Source of the DNA: Rhizobium leguminosarum bv. trifolii WSM1325 | GTDB taxonomy: Bacteria; Pseudomonadota; Alphaproteobacteria; Rhizobiales; Rhizobiaceae | NCBI GenBank assembly: GCA_000023185.1 | Contig: CP001622.1 | Location: 3,944,501 to 4,008,500 of the forward strand | Reading direction: 5' to 3' | DNA: 64,000 nucleotides | Shown: positions 9,033 through 18,369 of the stretch, one piece after another | Numbering within the stretch: the stretch's first letter is position 1 | How the letters are laid out: each line of letters opens with the position of its first letter | Position numbers and translations under genes: made by a program | The notes under the pieces: model-generated | Told to the model about the DNA's origin: nothing | Database searches by the model: none | What the model saw: the letters and a program-made list of their open reading frames with translations, nothing else

Positions 9033-10025
9033 TCAAGCCCCGAGAACGATGTTGGCGGCACTTTCCTTCAGCTCGACGCCGAAGGCGCGCTGATAATGCT
9101 CGGCGACCAACGGACGCTCCAGCTCGTCGCACTTGTTGAGGAAGGTGACGCGGAAGGCGAAGGCGAGATCGCCGAAGATTTCGGCGTTTTCGGCCCAGGT
9201 GATAACCGTACGCGGGCTCATGACGGTCGAGAGATCGCCGTTCATGAAGGCGGCACGCGTCAGGTCGGCGACGCGCACCATCTTCGAAACCGTCTCACGG
9301 CCGTTCTTGTCCTTGCCGAAGCTCTTCACCTTGGCGGCGACGATATTCACTTCGTGATCATGCGGCAGGTAGTTCAGCGTGGTGACGATCGACCAGCGGT
9401 CCATCTGCGCCTGGTTGATCTGCTGCGTGCCGTGATAGAGGCCGGTCGTGTCGCCGAGGCCGATCGTGTTCGCAGTCGCAAACAGACGGAAGGCCGGGTG
9501 CGGCCGAATGACGCGGCTCTGATCGAGCAGCGTCAGGCGCCCGGAGGATTCGAGTACGCGCTGAATCACGAACATCACATCGGGGCGGCCGGCATCATAT
9601 TCGTCGAAGACCAGCGCGACATTGTGCTGATAGGCCCAGGGCAGGATGCCGTCTTTGAATTCGGTGACCTGCAGCCCGTCCTTGACGACGATCGCATCCT
9701 TGCCGACGAGATCGATACGGCTGACATGGCTATCGAGGTTGATGCGCACGCAAGGCCAGTTGAGCCGCGCCGCCACCTGCTCGATATGCGAGGACTTGCC
9801 CGTGCCGTGATAGCCGGAAATCATCACGCGGCGGTTATGGGCGAAGCCTGCGAGAATGGCGAGCGTCGTGTCGCGGTCGAACAGGTAGTCGGTGTCGAGG
9901 TCCGGAACATAGGCGTCGCCCTTGCTGTAGGCGGGAACGCGAATGTCGGAATCGATGCCGAAGGCCTCGCGGACCGAAACGGTGGTATCGGGCAGTTCTG
10001 ATATATCCAGGTCGATCTTGCTCAT
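9033..10025 (-). CDS. cobS: cobaltochelatase subunit CobS (AAA+ ATPase)
   Basis: AAA+ ATPase partner of CobT, 330 residues. Walker [10 protein letters not shown] is at residues 71-79 and Walker [10 protein letters not shown] near 137-145. A second ATPase region [20 protein letters not shown] corresponds to sensor/arginine-finger surroundings. The start [20 protein letters not shown] matches known CobS N-termini, so the longer open frame starting at 10259 is rejected. It is upstream of cobT on the same strand. No cobalamin riboswitch was seen in the 311 bp upstream. Confidence 0.95.
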   Translation of the reverse strand: MSKIDLDISELPDTTVSVREAFGIDSDIRVPAYSKGDAYVPDLDTDYLFDRDTTLAILAGFAHNRRVMISGYHGTGKSSHIEQVAARLNWPCVRINLDSHVSRIDLVGKDAIVVKDGLQVTEFKDGILPWAYQHNVALVFDEYDAGRPDVMFVIQRVLESSGRLTLLDQSRVIRPHPAFRLFATANTIGLGDTTGLYHGTQQINQAQMDRWSIVTTLNYLPHDHEVNIVAAKVKSFGKDKNGRETVSKMVRVADLTRAAFMNGDLSTVMSPRTVITWAENAEIFGDLAFAFRVTFLNKCDELERPLVAEHYQRAFGVELKESAANIVLGA

Positions 10026-10336
10026 CGTGTCTCCAAGGCGGGTGATGCCACCCGGCCATACTGTCTCAGGCCATGTCGCAACCCAGACGCCGCGTTTTTT
10101 TATTCCGCGCCCGTTCAGGTCGGAACGTCGGCGATGCTTCTCCGGGACTGAAACGAAACCTCGGCGGGATAATGACCGCGTGCGAGCATTCTTGAAAGAG
10201 TCCCGGACAAGAAACGCCGCGTCCGGAAGGTCGGCGGAGGCGATGTCGGGAAAACGCACAAATATGAGCCGCGTTTGCCTGCGGCCTCAGCCGATTTGGA
10301 CCATACCCGATTGAAGCCTAAGAGCAAGGACGGGAA
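10026..10336. other. gap upstream of cobS, no gene seen
   Basis: This 311-bp stretch separates the J-domain gene from cobS on the same strand. Open frames here have no recognisable protein pattern. A distant inverted pair TCCGGGACT / AGTCCCGGA (about 10141 and 10198) is present but widely spaced. No B12 box or clear promoter pair could be identified. Confidence 0.5.
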
Positions 10337-10954
10337 TTAACAAAAACCGTTCTGCTTCAACAATTGATAGGCCTGGATGACGGCGCGGAAACGCTCCTCC
10401 GAGCCGCGGTCGCCGCCATTGGCATCCGGATGGTGTTTCTTCACCAGTTCCTTGTAGCGGCTCTTGATCTCCGCCGATGTCGCATTGGCGTCGAGGCTCA
10501 TCGTTTCGAAGGCCTTGGTCTCAAGCGATTTCAGCTTGCGCGCCTGGGGAAAACGCGGTCCGCTGCCCTTGCCGCCTTCCTTGACGAAGCCGAAGGGATC
10601 GCGAACGCGGGTATAGGCGCCGGAGCGGATCTCCGAATGCAGCGGACTGTCCTTCGCCGCCTTGTTGACGCCGACCGTCCATGTCGGCCGATGGCCGGTG
10701 ATCGCCTCTTTCTGGTAACGCGCGATCTCGCCGTCCGAAAGACCGGAGAAATAATTGTAGCCCTTGTTGTATTCCTTGACGTGCTCGAAGCAGAACAAGA
10801 AGAACTGGCCTTCCGCATTGCGGCCGACCGGAGCGCGATGCGCGCCCTTCTTGTCACACCCGTCCCATTGACAGGTAGGCGGCGCCTGCTCTGTCTCCGG
10901 CTCGCGTTTGCGGCGTGTTCGGATGCGATCGAAATATTTGGAATCAAGTCTCAT
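10337..10954 (-). CDS. J-domain (DnaJ-like) protein
   Basis: Protein of about 205 residues with a C-terminal J domain. FETMSLDANATSAEIKSRYK is followed by LVKKHHPDANGGDRGSEERF, which carries the HPD motif that stimulates DnaK ATPase. The N-terminal half (CQWDGCDKKGAHRAPVG) holds a cysteine pair of unknown role. The ATG at 10954 (MRLDSKYFDRIRTRR) is preferred over the frame start at 10993. This architecture, with the J domain at the C-terminus, differs from DnaJ itself and marks a rhizobial co-chaperone of unknown client. It is divergent from the BolA gene. Confidence 0.88.
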   Translation of the reverse strand: MRLDSKYFDRIRTRRKREPETEQAPPTCQWDGCDKKGAHRAPVGRNAEGQFFLFCFEHVKEYNKGYNYFSGLSDGEIARYQKEAITGHRPTWTVGVNKAAKDSPLHSEIRSGAYTRVRDPFGFVKEGGKGSGPRFPQARKLKSLETKAFETMSLDANATSAEIKSRYKELVKKHHPDANGGDRGSEERFRAVIQAYQLLKQNGFC

Positions 10955-11055
10955 GACGGCGCTAATTATGGGGCTGTCGCGAAGCGACAACAAGAATTGA
11001 CAAACGGGAATGTTGCAGGCTTGGTAGGAACCCTTTTCGCGAACAGCAAGACCGG

Positions 11056-11340
11056 ATGATGACCCTGCGAACCCGCATCGAAGAAAAACTTGTCGAAGCC
11101 TTCGCGCCCGAACGCCTGAGCGTCATCGACGAAAGCCATCTGCATGCCGGCCACCAACCCGATATCACGGGCACCGGCGAAACCCATATGCGGGTGAGGA
11201 TCGTTTCCGGAAAATTCGCCGGCCTGTCGCGGCTGGCGCGCCACCGGGCAATCACCGACCTGCTGAAACCGGAGCTCGATGCCGGCCTGCATGCGCTGGC
11301 CGTCGAACCGGCTGCACCTGGTGAACCGACCCGCTGGTAG
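11056..11340 (+). CDS. BolA family protein
   Basis: Small cytosolic protein of 94 residues with the BolA fold, including LSVIDESHLHAGH and the FAGLSRLARHRAI segment around the conserved RH. BolA proteins pair with monothiol glutaredoxins in iron-sulfur trafficking or regulation (family knowledge). Two ATGs are adjacent (11056 and 11059) and either may be used. It is divergent from the J-domain gene. The family assignment is strong, but the specific subtype (BolA or IbaG) is not resolved. Confidence 0.9.
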   Translation: MMTLRTRIEEKLVEAFAPERLSVIDESHLHAGHQPDITGTGETHMRVRIVSGKFAGLSRLARHRAITDLLKPELDAGLHALAVEPAAPGEPTRW

Positions 11341-11387
11341 CGGCACGCAACCCATATAGGCACTAGCCGTCTACGATCCAAGCAGAA

Positions 11388-12698
11388 TCAGGCTGGCTTT
11401 GCGCCGTCTTCTCCGGCCGGGCGGATGCGCAGCTTGGTGATGCGGTTCTTCTCCCGCTTCATGACGACGAAACGCTTGCCGTAGAAGGTGAAGGCTTGGC
11501 GCTCTTCCGGGATGGTCATCGATTCGTGGATAACGAGGCCGGCGATCGTCGTCGCCTCCTCATCGGGCAGGTTCCAGTCGAGCGCGCGGTTCAGGTCGCG
11601 GATCGGAACGCCGCCGTCGACGACGACGGAGCCGTCAGCCTCCTGACGCACGCCCTGTATTTCGATATCGTGTTCGTCGGAAATGTCGCCGACGATTTCC
11701 TCGAGAATATCTTCCAGCGTGACGATGCCCTGCACCTCGCCATATTCGTCGACGACGACGGCGAAATGCTGCTTGCGCCGCAGGAAGGCGTTGAGCTGGT
11801 CCTCGAGGTTGGTGCTGTCGGGCACGAACCACGGCTTCTGCGCGATCTTCACGATATCGAGGTTCTGCGGCTCCATGTTCGGCTCGGCAAGCGCCCGCAG
11901 CAGATCCTTGGCATGGACGACGCCGATGATGTTGTCGATCGTGCCACGCCACAGCGGCATGCGCGTATAGGGGCTTTCGAGGATAACCCGCACCACCGCT
12001 TCCGGCGCATCGTCGGCGTTGATCGCCCGCATCGCGGTGCGGTGGACCATGATGTCGGACAGTTCGAGCTCGCTAAGATCGAGCACGCCGCCGAGGCGGT
12101 CGCGGTCGGCCTTCACCACCGATCCCTCGCGGTGCAGCAGATCGACGGCACCGCGCAGTTCCTCATGCGCCGTCAGCATCGATGTCTCTCGTGAGAGATT
12201 GATGCCGAACAGCGAAAGAATCTGCCGCACGATCGCATTGACGAAGGAGGAAACCGGGCCGACGACGGCAACGAACAGCCTGGCCGGCAGCGCGATGGCG
12301 AGTGCGAAGCGCTCAGGCGCCGAAATCGCCCAGCTCTTCGGAAGCACTTCCGCGAAGATCACCAGGATGACGGTCATCGCGAGCGTCGCCAGCGCCACGC
12401 CGGAACTGCCGAACAGCCCGAGGAAGAGGCTGGTGGCGATCGAGGAGGACAGGATATTGGCGAGATTGTTGCCGATGAGCAGCGCACCGATCAGCCGGTC
12501 GCGCCGTTCGATCAACTGCCGGACGAGGCCGGCGCGTTCGTCGCCGTTGACCTCGAGCGTATGGATACGGCTGCGCGAAACGGCGGTCAGCGCGGTCTCG
12601 GAGCCGGAAAAGAAGGCGGACATGAGCACGAGCGCCGTGATCGAAAGGATCTCCGGCCAATATGTCGAAAGAAATGCCAGAGCGCCTTCGACCGACAT
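11388..12698 (-). CDS. CNNM/CorC-type membrane protein with CBS pair
   Basis: Protein of 436 residues. An N-terminal DUF21 membrane domain begins ITALVLMSAFFSGSETALTA, with three to four helices. Two CBS domains follow (for example YTRMPLWRGTIDNIIGVVHA and FAVVVDEYGEVQGIVTLEDI), and then a C-terminal CorC_HlyC transporter-associated domain. The family is linked to magnesium/cobalt efflux and often labelled hemolysin, although haemolysis is not implied. Its ATG overlaps the aroB stop by one base, making an aroK-aroB-this gene operon. Confidence 0.88.
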   Translation of the reverse strand: MSVEGALAFLSTYWPEILSITALVLMSAFFSGSETALTAVSRSRIHTLEVNGDERAGLVRQLIERRDRLIGALLIGNNLANILSSSIATSLFLGLFGSSGVALATLAMTVILVIFAEVLPKSWAISAPERFALAIALPARLFVAVVGPVSSFVNAIVRQILSLFGINLSRETSMLTAHEELRGAVDLLHREGSVVKADRDRLGGVLDLSELELSDIMVHRTAMRAINADDAPEAVVRVILESPYTRMPLWRGTIDNIIGVVHAKDLLRALAEPNMEPQNLDIVKIAQKPWFVPDSTNLEDQLNAFLRRKQHFAVVVDEYGEVQGIVTLEDILEEIVGDISDEHDIEIQGVRQEADGSVVVDGGVPIRDLNRALDWNLPDEEATTIAGLVIHESMTIPEERQAFTFYGKRFVVMKREKNRITKLRIRPAGEDGAKPA

Positions 12699-13828
12699 CA
12701 GGCGTGTTTTTCCCGAAGAAAGCTGATCACTTCGGACGCCGGCACGTCGTCGGCGACGAAGGACTGGCCGATCCCGCGCGTCAGGATGAAGGTGAGCTTG
12801 CCGCTCTTGACCTTCTTGTCCTGGGCGATCGCGTCCATCAACGTTTCGGCCGGCGGCAGTTCGCCCGGAATGTCGGACATGCGGGTTGGCAGGCCGACCT
12901 CCTTCAGATGCCGCTCGACGCGGCGCGCATCGTCGGGGCTTGCAAGGTTCATCCGTGCGGAGAATTCATGCGCCAGCACCATGCCGATCGAAACGCCCTC
13001 GCCATGCACAAGGCGGGAACTGTCATAGGCAGTCGCCGCTTCCAGCGCATGACCGAAGGTATGGCCGAGATTGAGCAGCGCCCGCTGACCGTTCTCACGC
13101 TCGTCGGCAACGACGACATCGGCCTTCGCCTGGCAGCTGGCGGCAATCGCCTCGATGCGTGCGGAGCCGCCGGTAAAAACTGCCTTCCAGTTCGCTTCCA
13201 GCCAGGCAAAGAAATCCGGCTTGTCGATCAGCCCGTATTTTGCGACCTCGGCGTAACCTGCGCGGAATTCGCGCGCGCTCAGCGAATTCAGCACATCCGT
13301 ATCGGCCAGAACCAGGTCCGGCTGGTGGAAGACGCCGATCAGATTCTTGCCGTGGCGGGAATTGATCCCGGTCTTGCCGCCGACGGAAGAATCGACCTGC
13401 GACAGCAGCGAGGTCGGTACCTGCACGAAGCGCACGCCGCGGCGGACGATGCCGGCCGCAAATCCCGAAAGATCGCCGATGACGCCGCCGCCGAGCGCGA
13501 TGACGTAATCGTTACGCTCGACGCGCGCCTCAAGCACCTTGTCGCAGGCCGTGATCAGATGTTCGAAGCTCTTGGTCTTCTCGCCGGCCGGCAGGACGAC
13601 CTCAGCCGAGGCGATACCCGCTTCATCCAGACTTGCGACGAGAGCTTTGAGATAGAGCGGCGCGACATTTTCGTCGGTGATAACGGCCGCCTTGCGGCCC
13701 TTGAGGCGAGAGGCGATCTCGGCGCCGGCCCGCGCAATCAGCCCCGGCCCGATCAGGATGTCGTAGGCGCGCTCGCCGAGCGGCACATGCACCGTTCGGA
13801 TGGCGGAGGCGGAGGTTATCGCATTCAT
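12698..13828 (-). CDS. aroB: 3-dehydroquinate synthase
   Basis: Second enzyme of the shikimate pathway, an NAD- and zinc-dependent cyclase that makes 3-dehydroquinate from DAHP. It has 376 residues. GGGVIGDLSGFAAG (NAD-binding) and VPTSLLSQVDSSVGGKTGIN are diagnostic. Metal-ligand histidines lie in LLNLGHTFGHALEA and LVHGEGVSIGM. The start overlaps the aroK stop by four bases (ATGA), so the two are translationally coupled. Confidence 0.96.
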   Translation of the reverse strand: MNAITSASAIRTVHVPLGERAYDILIGPGLIARAGAEIASRLKGRKAAVITDENVAPLYLKALVASLDEAGIASAEVVLPAGEKTKSFEHLITACDKVLEARVERNDYVIALGGGVIGDLSGFAAGIVRRGVRFVQVPTSLLSQVDSSVGGKTGINSRHGKNLIGVFHQPDLVLADTDVLNSLSAREFRAGYAEVAKYGLIDKPDFFAWLEANWKAVFTGGSARIEAIAASCQAKADVVVADERENGQRALLNLGHTFGHALEAATAYDSSRLVHGEGVSIGMVLAHEFSARMNLASPDDARRVERHLKEVGLPTRMSDIPGELPPAETLMDAIAQDKKVKSGKLTFILTRGIGQSFVADDVPASEVISFLREKHA

Positions 13829-14427
13829 GACGCTGCACTTTCCTTCTGAGCTTCGATCAAGGCCTTTAAGACTTCGTCGGCCATGATTTCCTTGCGGACG
13901 TCGCGCGAAAGCACGGTCAGGTCGGCCTGCGCATAGATCGGATAACGCGCATTCATCAGGCCCTCGAGCGTCTGCTTCGGATTTTCGGTCTTGAGCAGCG
14001 GCCGCGTGTCGCGCTTGGCGACCCGGTCCCAGAGCACGTCGAGATCGGCCTTCAGCCAGACGGAGAGGCCGCCCTTCTTGATATGTTTGCGCGTCCGGTC
14101 GTTGATGAAGGCGCCGCCGCCGGTAGAGACGACACGCGGCCCGCTCTTTAGCAGCCGCTTGATCACCCGCGCTTCCAACGCCCGAAACTCTTGCTCGCCA
14201 TAGGCGGCGAAAAGCTCGGCGATCGTCATGCGCGAAACCCGCTCGATCTCGAGATCGCTGTCGATGAAGGGAATGGAGAGCTGGCTGGCGACGATGCGCC
14301 CGACGGAGGATTTGCCGGCGCCCATCAGGCCGACAAGGATCAGATTGCGTGAACCGAGCGCGGCGCGAGCTCTGTCTTTCAAGCTGTCAGCAACGGTCAG
14401 CAGTTGTTCACTCATCGGTCCATTCAC
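13825..14427 (-). CDS. aroK: shikimate kinase
   Basis: Cytosolic kinase phosphorylating shikimate at the 3-hydroxyl. It has 200 residues (196 if the ATG at 14415 is used). P-loop GLMGAGKSSVGR is followed by the substrate-binding FIDSDLEIER, then STGGGAFIND and the lid region RDTRPLL, all in the order expected of the family. It is the first gene of an operon with aroB. The N-terminal extension before NLILVGLMGAG is longer than in E. coli AroK but usual in rhizobia. Confidence 0.95.
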   Translation of the reverse strand: MNGPMSEQLLTVADSLKDRARAALGSRNLILVGLMGAGKSSVGRIVASQLSIPFIDSDLEIERVSRMTIAELFAAYGEQEFRALEARVIKRLLKSGPRVVSTGGGAFINDRTRKHIKKGGLSVWLKADLDVLWDRVAKRDTRPLLKTENPKQTLEGLMNARYPIYAQADLTVLSRDVRKEIMADEVLKALIEAQKESAAS

Positions 14428-14563
14428 ACTTTGTTTGCAAACGGTATCGACAAATGCAGATGGAGCGTCAAGTCGCGGACAAGGGAATCATGGCTTGAAT
14501 ACCGCTTCTTGCACTTGCAGATAGGCTTCTTATAACAGAAGCAGAGCATGAAGGAGTTGCTGG

Positions 14564-14740
14564 ATGCCGACCCTGTTCCGTTTCCTGTTCGTCTGCGCGA
14601 TCCTCGCCGGGACGGTCTACGGAGCGATGCTGGCGCTTGTGACCTTCGTGGAGCCGCAGCAGCGCGACGTGACGATCCGCATTCCGTCCGAGCGGGTCAA
14701 TCCGCCCGCCACGGGCGCGATCGACACGACCAGGAAGTGA
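14564..14740 (+). CDS. small single-helix membrane protein (58 aa)
   Basis: A 58-residue open frame starts [20 protein letters not shown], has one hydrophobic helix of about 20 residues and continues [17 protein letters not shown] ribosome-binding AAGGAG lies nearby (14550-14555). It ends 5 bp before xerD, so it is probably translated in the same transcript. I do not recognise a characterised family. Its position before xerD and its RBS make it likely real. Confidence 0.6.
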   Translation: MPTLFRFLFVCAILAGTVYGAMLALVTFVEPQQRDVTIRIPSERVNPPATGAIDTTRK

Positions 14741-14745
14741 CCGGC

Positions 14746-15699
14746 ATGGTGGATCACGGCCGCGTCCATGTGGAATCCTTCCTGGAGATGATGAGCGCCG
14801 AGCGCGGCGCTGCCGCCAACACGCTGCAATCCTATGAGCGCGATCTCGACGACGTCCGCTCCTTCCTGACCGAGCGCAGCATACGGCTCACAGAAGCCGC
14901 CTCCGCCGATCTCGCCGCCTATCTCTCCTCGCTCGCCCGAGAGGGCTTCAAACCCTCGTCCCAGGCGCGCCGGCTTGCCGCCATGCGGCAGTTCTACAAG
15001 TTCCTCTATGCCGAGGGCCTGAGGACCGACGACCCCACAGGCATTCTCGACGCGCCGAAGAAGGGCCGTCCGCTGCCGAAGACGATGGGCGTCGAAGAGG
15101 TCGGCAGGCTGCTTTCGCAGGCCGAGGCCGAGGCGGAGGATACGGCTCCGGGCCAGCTGCAGCGCCTGCGCATGCTGGCGCTGCTGGAGCTGCTCTATGC
15201 CACCGGAATGCGGGTCAGCGAACTCGTCTCGCTTCCCGCCCGCGTGCTCGATCAGGAAGGCCGTTTCCTGATGATCCGTGGCAAGGGCAACAAGGAGCGG
15301 CTGGTGCCGCTGTCGCATTCGGCAATATCAGCCCTGAAATCCTACGGGCGCCTGCTGGCGGCCGAAAATGCAGCCGTGAAGGAACGGCAGGAAAGCCCGT
15401 GGCTGTTTCCCTCCGCCTCGAAGGAGGGATACCTGCCGCGCCAGGTTTTTGCCCGCGACCTCAAGAACCTGGCGATCCGCGCCGGCCTGACGCCGTCGCT
15501 GATCTCGCCGCATGTCATGCGCCACGCCTTTGCCAGCCACCTGCTGGCGAACGGCGCCGATCTGCGCGTCGTACAGGAACTCCTCGGCCATTCGGACATT
15601 TCGACCACGCAGATCTACACACATGTCCTCGAAGAGAGGCTGCAGCAGCTTGTCCAGACGCATCACCCCCTTGCCAAACAGGCGAAAAAGCACGAATAG
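14746..15699 (+). CDS. xerD: tyrosine recombinase XerD
   Basis: Site-specific recombinase that, with XerC, resolves chromosome dimers at dif. It has 317 residues. The N-terminal SAM-like domain ([20 protein letters not shown]) is followed by the catalytic domain. Catalytic residues are in ATGMRVSEL (Arg), [11 protein letters not shown] (Lys), [12 protein letters not shown] (His-x-x-Arg), [16 protein letters not shown] (His and nucleophile Tyr). The start at 14746 is chosen because the longer frame runs through the upstream small gene. It is housekeeping rather than phage-derived: no island features surround it and it lies next to accA. Confidence 0.93.
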   Translation: MVDHGRVHVESFLEMMSAERGAAANTLQSYERDLDDVRSFLTERSIRLTEAASADLAAYLSSLAREGFKPSSQARRLAAMRQFYKFLYAEGLRTDDPTGILDAPKKGRPLPKTMGVEEVGRLLSQAEAEAEDTAPGQLQRLRMLALLELLYATGMRVSELVSLPARVLDQEGRFLMIRGKGNKERLVPLSHSAISALKSYGRLLAAENAAVKERQESPWLFPSASKEGYLPRQVFARDLKNLAIRAGLTPSLISPHVMRHAFASHLLANGADLRVVQELLGHSDISTTQIYTHVLEERLQQLVQTHHPLAKQAKKHE

Positions 15700-15761
15700 G
15701 ACCGGCGACATGGGGCGGAGCCAGGAAAACGCCCCGGGCACAAGGAACGGAAACGCACCTC

Positions 15762-16715
15762 ATGCACAATTATCTCGACTTCGAAAAGCCGATCTCCGAC
15801 CTCGAAGGCAAGATCATCGAGCTGAAGAAGCTCGCAACGGAAGACGAGAGCATCGACACCACCGATGAGATCGGCCGGCTGGAGGTTCGCGTCCGCGAGG
15901 CGATCGTCGAAATCTATTCCAAGCTCAATCCCTGGCAGAAGACTCAGGTCGCCCGCCATCCACAGCGACCGCATTTCATCGATTACGCCAAGACCCTGTT
16001 CCAGGAATTCACACCGCTCGCCGGCGACCGCAAATTTTCCGAGGATGCCGCGATCCAGGCGGGCCTTGCCCGCTTCCGCGGCCAACCCGTCGCCGTCATC
16101 GGCCAGGAAAAGGGCAACGACACCAAGAGCCGCATCAAGCACAATTTCGGCAGCCCCCGCCCGGAAGGCTACCGAAAGGCGATCCGCATCCTTGAAATGG
16201 CCGATCGTTTCGGCCTGCCGGTGATTTCGCTGGTGGATACGGCAGGCGCCTATCCCGGCGTCGGCGCCGAAGAGCGCGGCCAGGCCGAGGCGATCGCCCG
16301 CTCGACGGAAATGTGTCTCGGCGTCAAGGTTCCCCTCGTTTCCGTCGTCATCGGCGAAGGCGGCTCGGGCGGCGCGATCGCCATCGCCACCGGCAACAAG
16401 GTCTATATGCTCGAGCATTCGATCTACAGTGTCATCTCGCCCGAAGGGGCAGCTTCCATCCTCTGGCGCGATTCCACCCGCGCCCGGGAAGCGGCGACCA
16501 ACATGAAGATCACCGCCGAGGACCTGAAATCGCTCGGTGTTATCGACGGCATCATTTCCGAGCCGCTCGGCGGCGCGCATCGCGATCCCGACAGCGTGAT
16601 AGCCGCAACCGGCGACGTAATCGCCAGCGCGCTGGCTGAGATGGCACCCCGCTCCGGCGAACAGCTGCGCAACGACCGCCGCCAGAAATTTCTCGCCATA
16701 GGCCGCAATCTCTAG
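15762..16715 (+). CDS. accA: acetyl-CoA carboxylase carboxyltransferase subunit alpha
   Basis: Alpha subunit of the carboxyltransferase that transfers carboxyl from biotin to acetyl-CoA, making malonyl-CoA for fatty-acid synthesis. It has 317 residues, the standard length. Beginning [18 protein letters not shown], it contains [20 protein letters not shown] and [15 protein letters not shown] of the crotonase-like fold. It lies 62 bp after xerD. AccD is not in the window, as is usual. Confidence 0.96.
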   Translation: MHNYLDFEKPISDLEGKIIELKKLATEDESIDTTDEIGRLEVRVREAIVEIYSKLNPWQKTQVARHPQRPHFIDYAKTLFQEFTPLAGDRKFSEDAAIQAGLARFRGQPVAVIGQEKGNDTKSRIKHNFGSPRPEGYRKAIRILEMADRFGLPVISLVDTAGAYPGVGAEERGQAEAIARSTEMCLGVKVPLVSVVIGEGGSGGAIAIATGNKVYMLEHSIYSVISPEGAASILWRDSTRAREAATNMKITAEDLKSLGVIDGIISEPLGGAHRDPDSVIAATGDVIASALAEMAPRSGEQLRNDRRQKFLAIGRNL

Positions 16716-16912
16716 CAGACATTCGGCTCTTCGCCGATTGGGGCCAAATCTTGGCCACATTGATGTTATCTGTAGCATTCGCGCTTGCGGGGATGTTCCA
16801 GGCACAGTCATAGGCTGGTAAGGATTTATAAAGTATAAGCCGCCTATGATTCCTTCTGATGCCCGGACTCCATAGGCGGACCGGGTCGCACTATCTTTAT
16901 GGGCTAGTTTGG

Positions 16913-18139
16913 ATGCGCATACGTCATTTTGCCTATATTTCCCTCATGGCGCTGGCTCTGTCCGGCTGCAATGACGCGTTGGAAACCGCGCAGGTCGATC
17001 TTTCCAAGGTCAAGAACAAGGTCGAGCAGCCGCTTCCCAGCCATATCCTCGCTCAGATGTCCGCCAAGGGCATGGACCGTAATTCGCCGATCATGATCCG
17101 CATCTTCAAGGAAGAAGGTGCCATGGAGATCTGGAAGGCGAAAACCGACAACCGTTTCGACAAGATCGCCGATTACAAGATCTGCGCCTGGTCCGGCCGT
17201 CTCGGCCCGAAGGTAAAGACCGGCGACCGGCAGGCCCCGGAAGGTTTCTACGACCTGACGCGCGCCAACCTGAATCCTAATTCCAAATATTATCTGGCGA
17301 TCAATACCGGCTTCCCGAACCGCTACGACGCGGCGAACGGCCGCAGCGGTTCCGATCTGATGATCCACGGCGCCTGCTCCTCCTCCGGCTGCTATTCGAT
17401 GACCGACCAGCAGGTGCTGGAGATCTACGCTTTTGCCCGCGACGCCTTCAAGGGCGGCCAGGCGACCGTGCAGCTGCAGGCCTTCCCCTTCCGCATGACG
17501 GCGGAAAACATGGTCAAGCATCGTCTCGACGGCAATTACGACTTCTGGAAGATGCTGAAGGTCGGTTACGACAATTTCGAAGTGACGAAGCGCCCGCCTG
17601 AGGTGAACGTCTGCGAGAAGAAGTACGTCTTCAACCAGCAGGCAACCGACGGCAGCGCCTTCAATGCCGCCGGCAAGTGCCCGGCTATGTCGACGCCGCC
17701 GGCGCTGACGGCCGCCCTTGCCTCCTACGGCAAGACCTACGATGCCGATTATGCCAAGGCGATGAGCAAATTTGACGGCATGGCCTGGTACGATCCCACG
17801 GAAGCCGAGCGCAAGGCCGTGGTCGCCAAGACGCGCAAGGGCCGCGAACTTGCTTACGCTCCGACCGGCACCTCGCTGGAAGCCGGCCGCATGGTCAAGG
17901 TCGCCGAACTCGAAGACATGATGGCCAAGCGCACCGCGCAGGGCCTCGCTGCCAAGAGCGCGCCGGGCGCGACACCTCTAGCACCTGCCCAGCCGCAGGC
18001 AGTGGCCGTCGCTGCCGCGACCCCTGCGGTCGTGCCGGTGCCGATGCAGAACCCACTGGCCTTTGCGGCGCCCGAACCGCAGGAAACGGCGGAAGCCACG
18101 GCAAAGAAGCCGTTCTGGAAATTCTGGGCGAGGAACTGA
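16913..18139 (+). CDS. L,D-transpeptidase family lipoprotein
   Basis: Periplasmic lipoprotein of about 408 residues. The lipobox LSGC gives a lipidated Cys19. The YkuD-type catalytic motif HG-x-CSSSGC is near residues 150-160, with nucleophile Cys and conserved His. The region APEGFYDLTRANLNPNSKYY precedes it, as in peptidoglycan-crosslinking or lipoprotein-attaching enzymes. The C-terminal 100 residues are rich in Ala and Pro and of low complexity. The ATG at 16913 is chosen because it yields the lipoprotein signal. It lies 5 bp upstream of the TusA-type gene, so the two are probably co-transcribed. Confidence 0.85.
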   Translation: MRIRHFAYISLMALALSGCNDALETAQVDLSKVKNKVEQPLPSHILAQMSAKGMDRNSPIMIRIFKEEGAMEIWKAKTDNRFDKIADYKICAWSGRLGPKVKTGDRQAPEGFYDLTRANLNPNSKYYLAINTGFPNRYDAANGRSGSDLMIHGACSSSGCYSMTDQQVLEIYAFARDAFKGGQATVQLQAFPFRMTAENMVKHRLDGNYDFWKMLKVGYDNFEVTKRPPEVNVCEKKYVFNQQATDGSAFNAAGKCPAMSTPPALTAALASYGKTYDADYAKAMSKFDGMAWYDPTEAERKAVVAKTRKGRELAYAPTGTSLEAGRMVKVAELEDMMAKRTAQGLAAKSAPGATPLAPAQPQAVAVAAATPAVVPVPMQNPLAFAAPEPQETAEATAKKPFWKFWARN

Positions 18140-18144
18140 ACGGC

Positions 18145-18369
18145 TTGAACCCCGTTCTCTACGATCTTCGCGGCCTGAAATGCCCATTTCCCGTGATCAA
18201 GACACGCAAGAAGCTCGCCGCGATGGCGAGCGGCACGCTCATTCGCGTCGACACCACCGATCCGCTGGCCGTGATCGATATGCCGCATTTCTGCAATGAG
18301 GACGGTCACGAGCTGATCGAGACGGAAAAGACCGAAAACGGCCACCGCTTCCTGATTCGCAAGCGCTAA
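18145..18369 (+). CDS. TusA/SirA-family sulfur-carrier protein
   Basis: A 74-residue protein containing the family motif LKCPFPVIKTRKKL, with the active Cys in CPxP. TusA-type proteins relay sulfur as a persulfide for tRNA thiolation or other sulfur chemistry. No ATG is available, so the likely start is TTG at 18145, only 5 bp after the previous stop. Its stop overlaps the convergent CobW-family stop by a few bases. Which relay this paralogue serves cannot be told from the sequence. Confidence 0.85.
   Translation: MNPVLYDLRGLKCPFPVIKTRKKLAAMASGTLIRVDTTDPLAVIDMPHFCNEDGHELIETEKTENGHRFLIRKR

Noticed and set aside
6732..10001. A 1089-codon open frame on the plus strand opposite cobT, cobS and their neighbour
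   Set aside because: It is antisense to two clearly identified genes and its translation is rich in His, Asp and Arg without family pattern, a common shadow in GC-rich DNA.
14746..15699. The tyrosine recombinase as an island integrase
   Set aside because: Length, motifs and position between a housekeeping gene pair match XerD; no tRNA or repeat flanks it.
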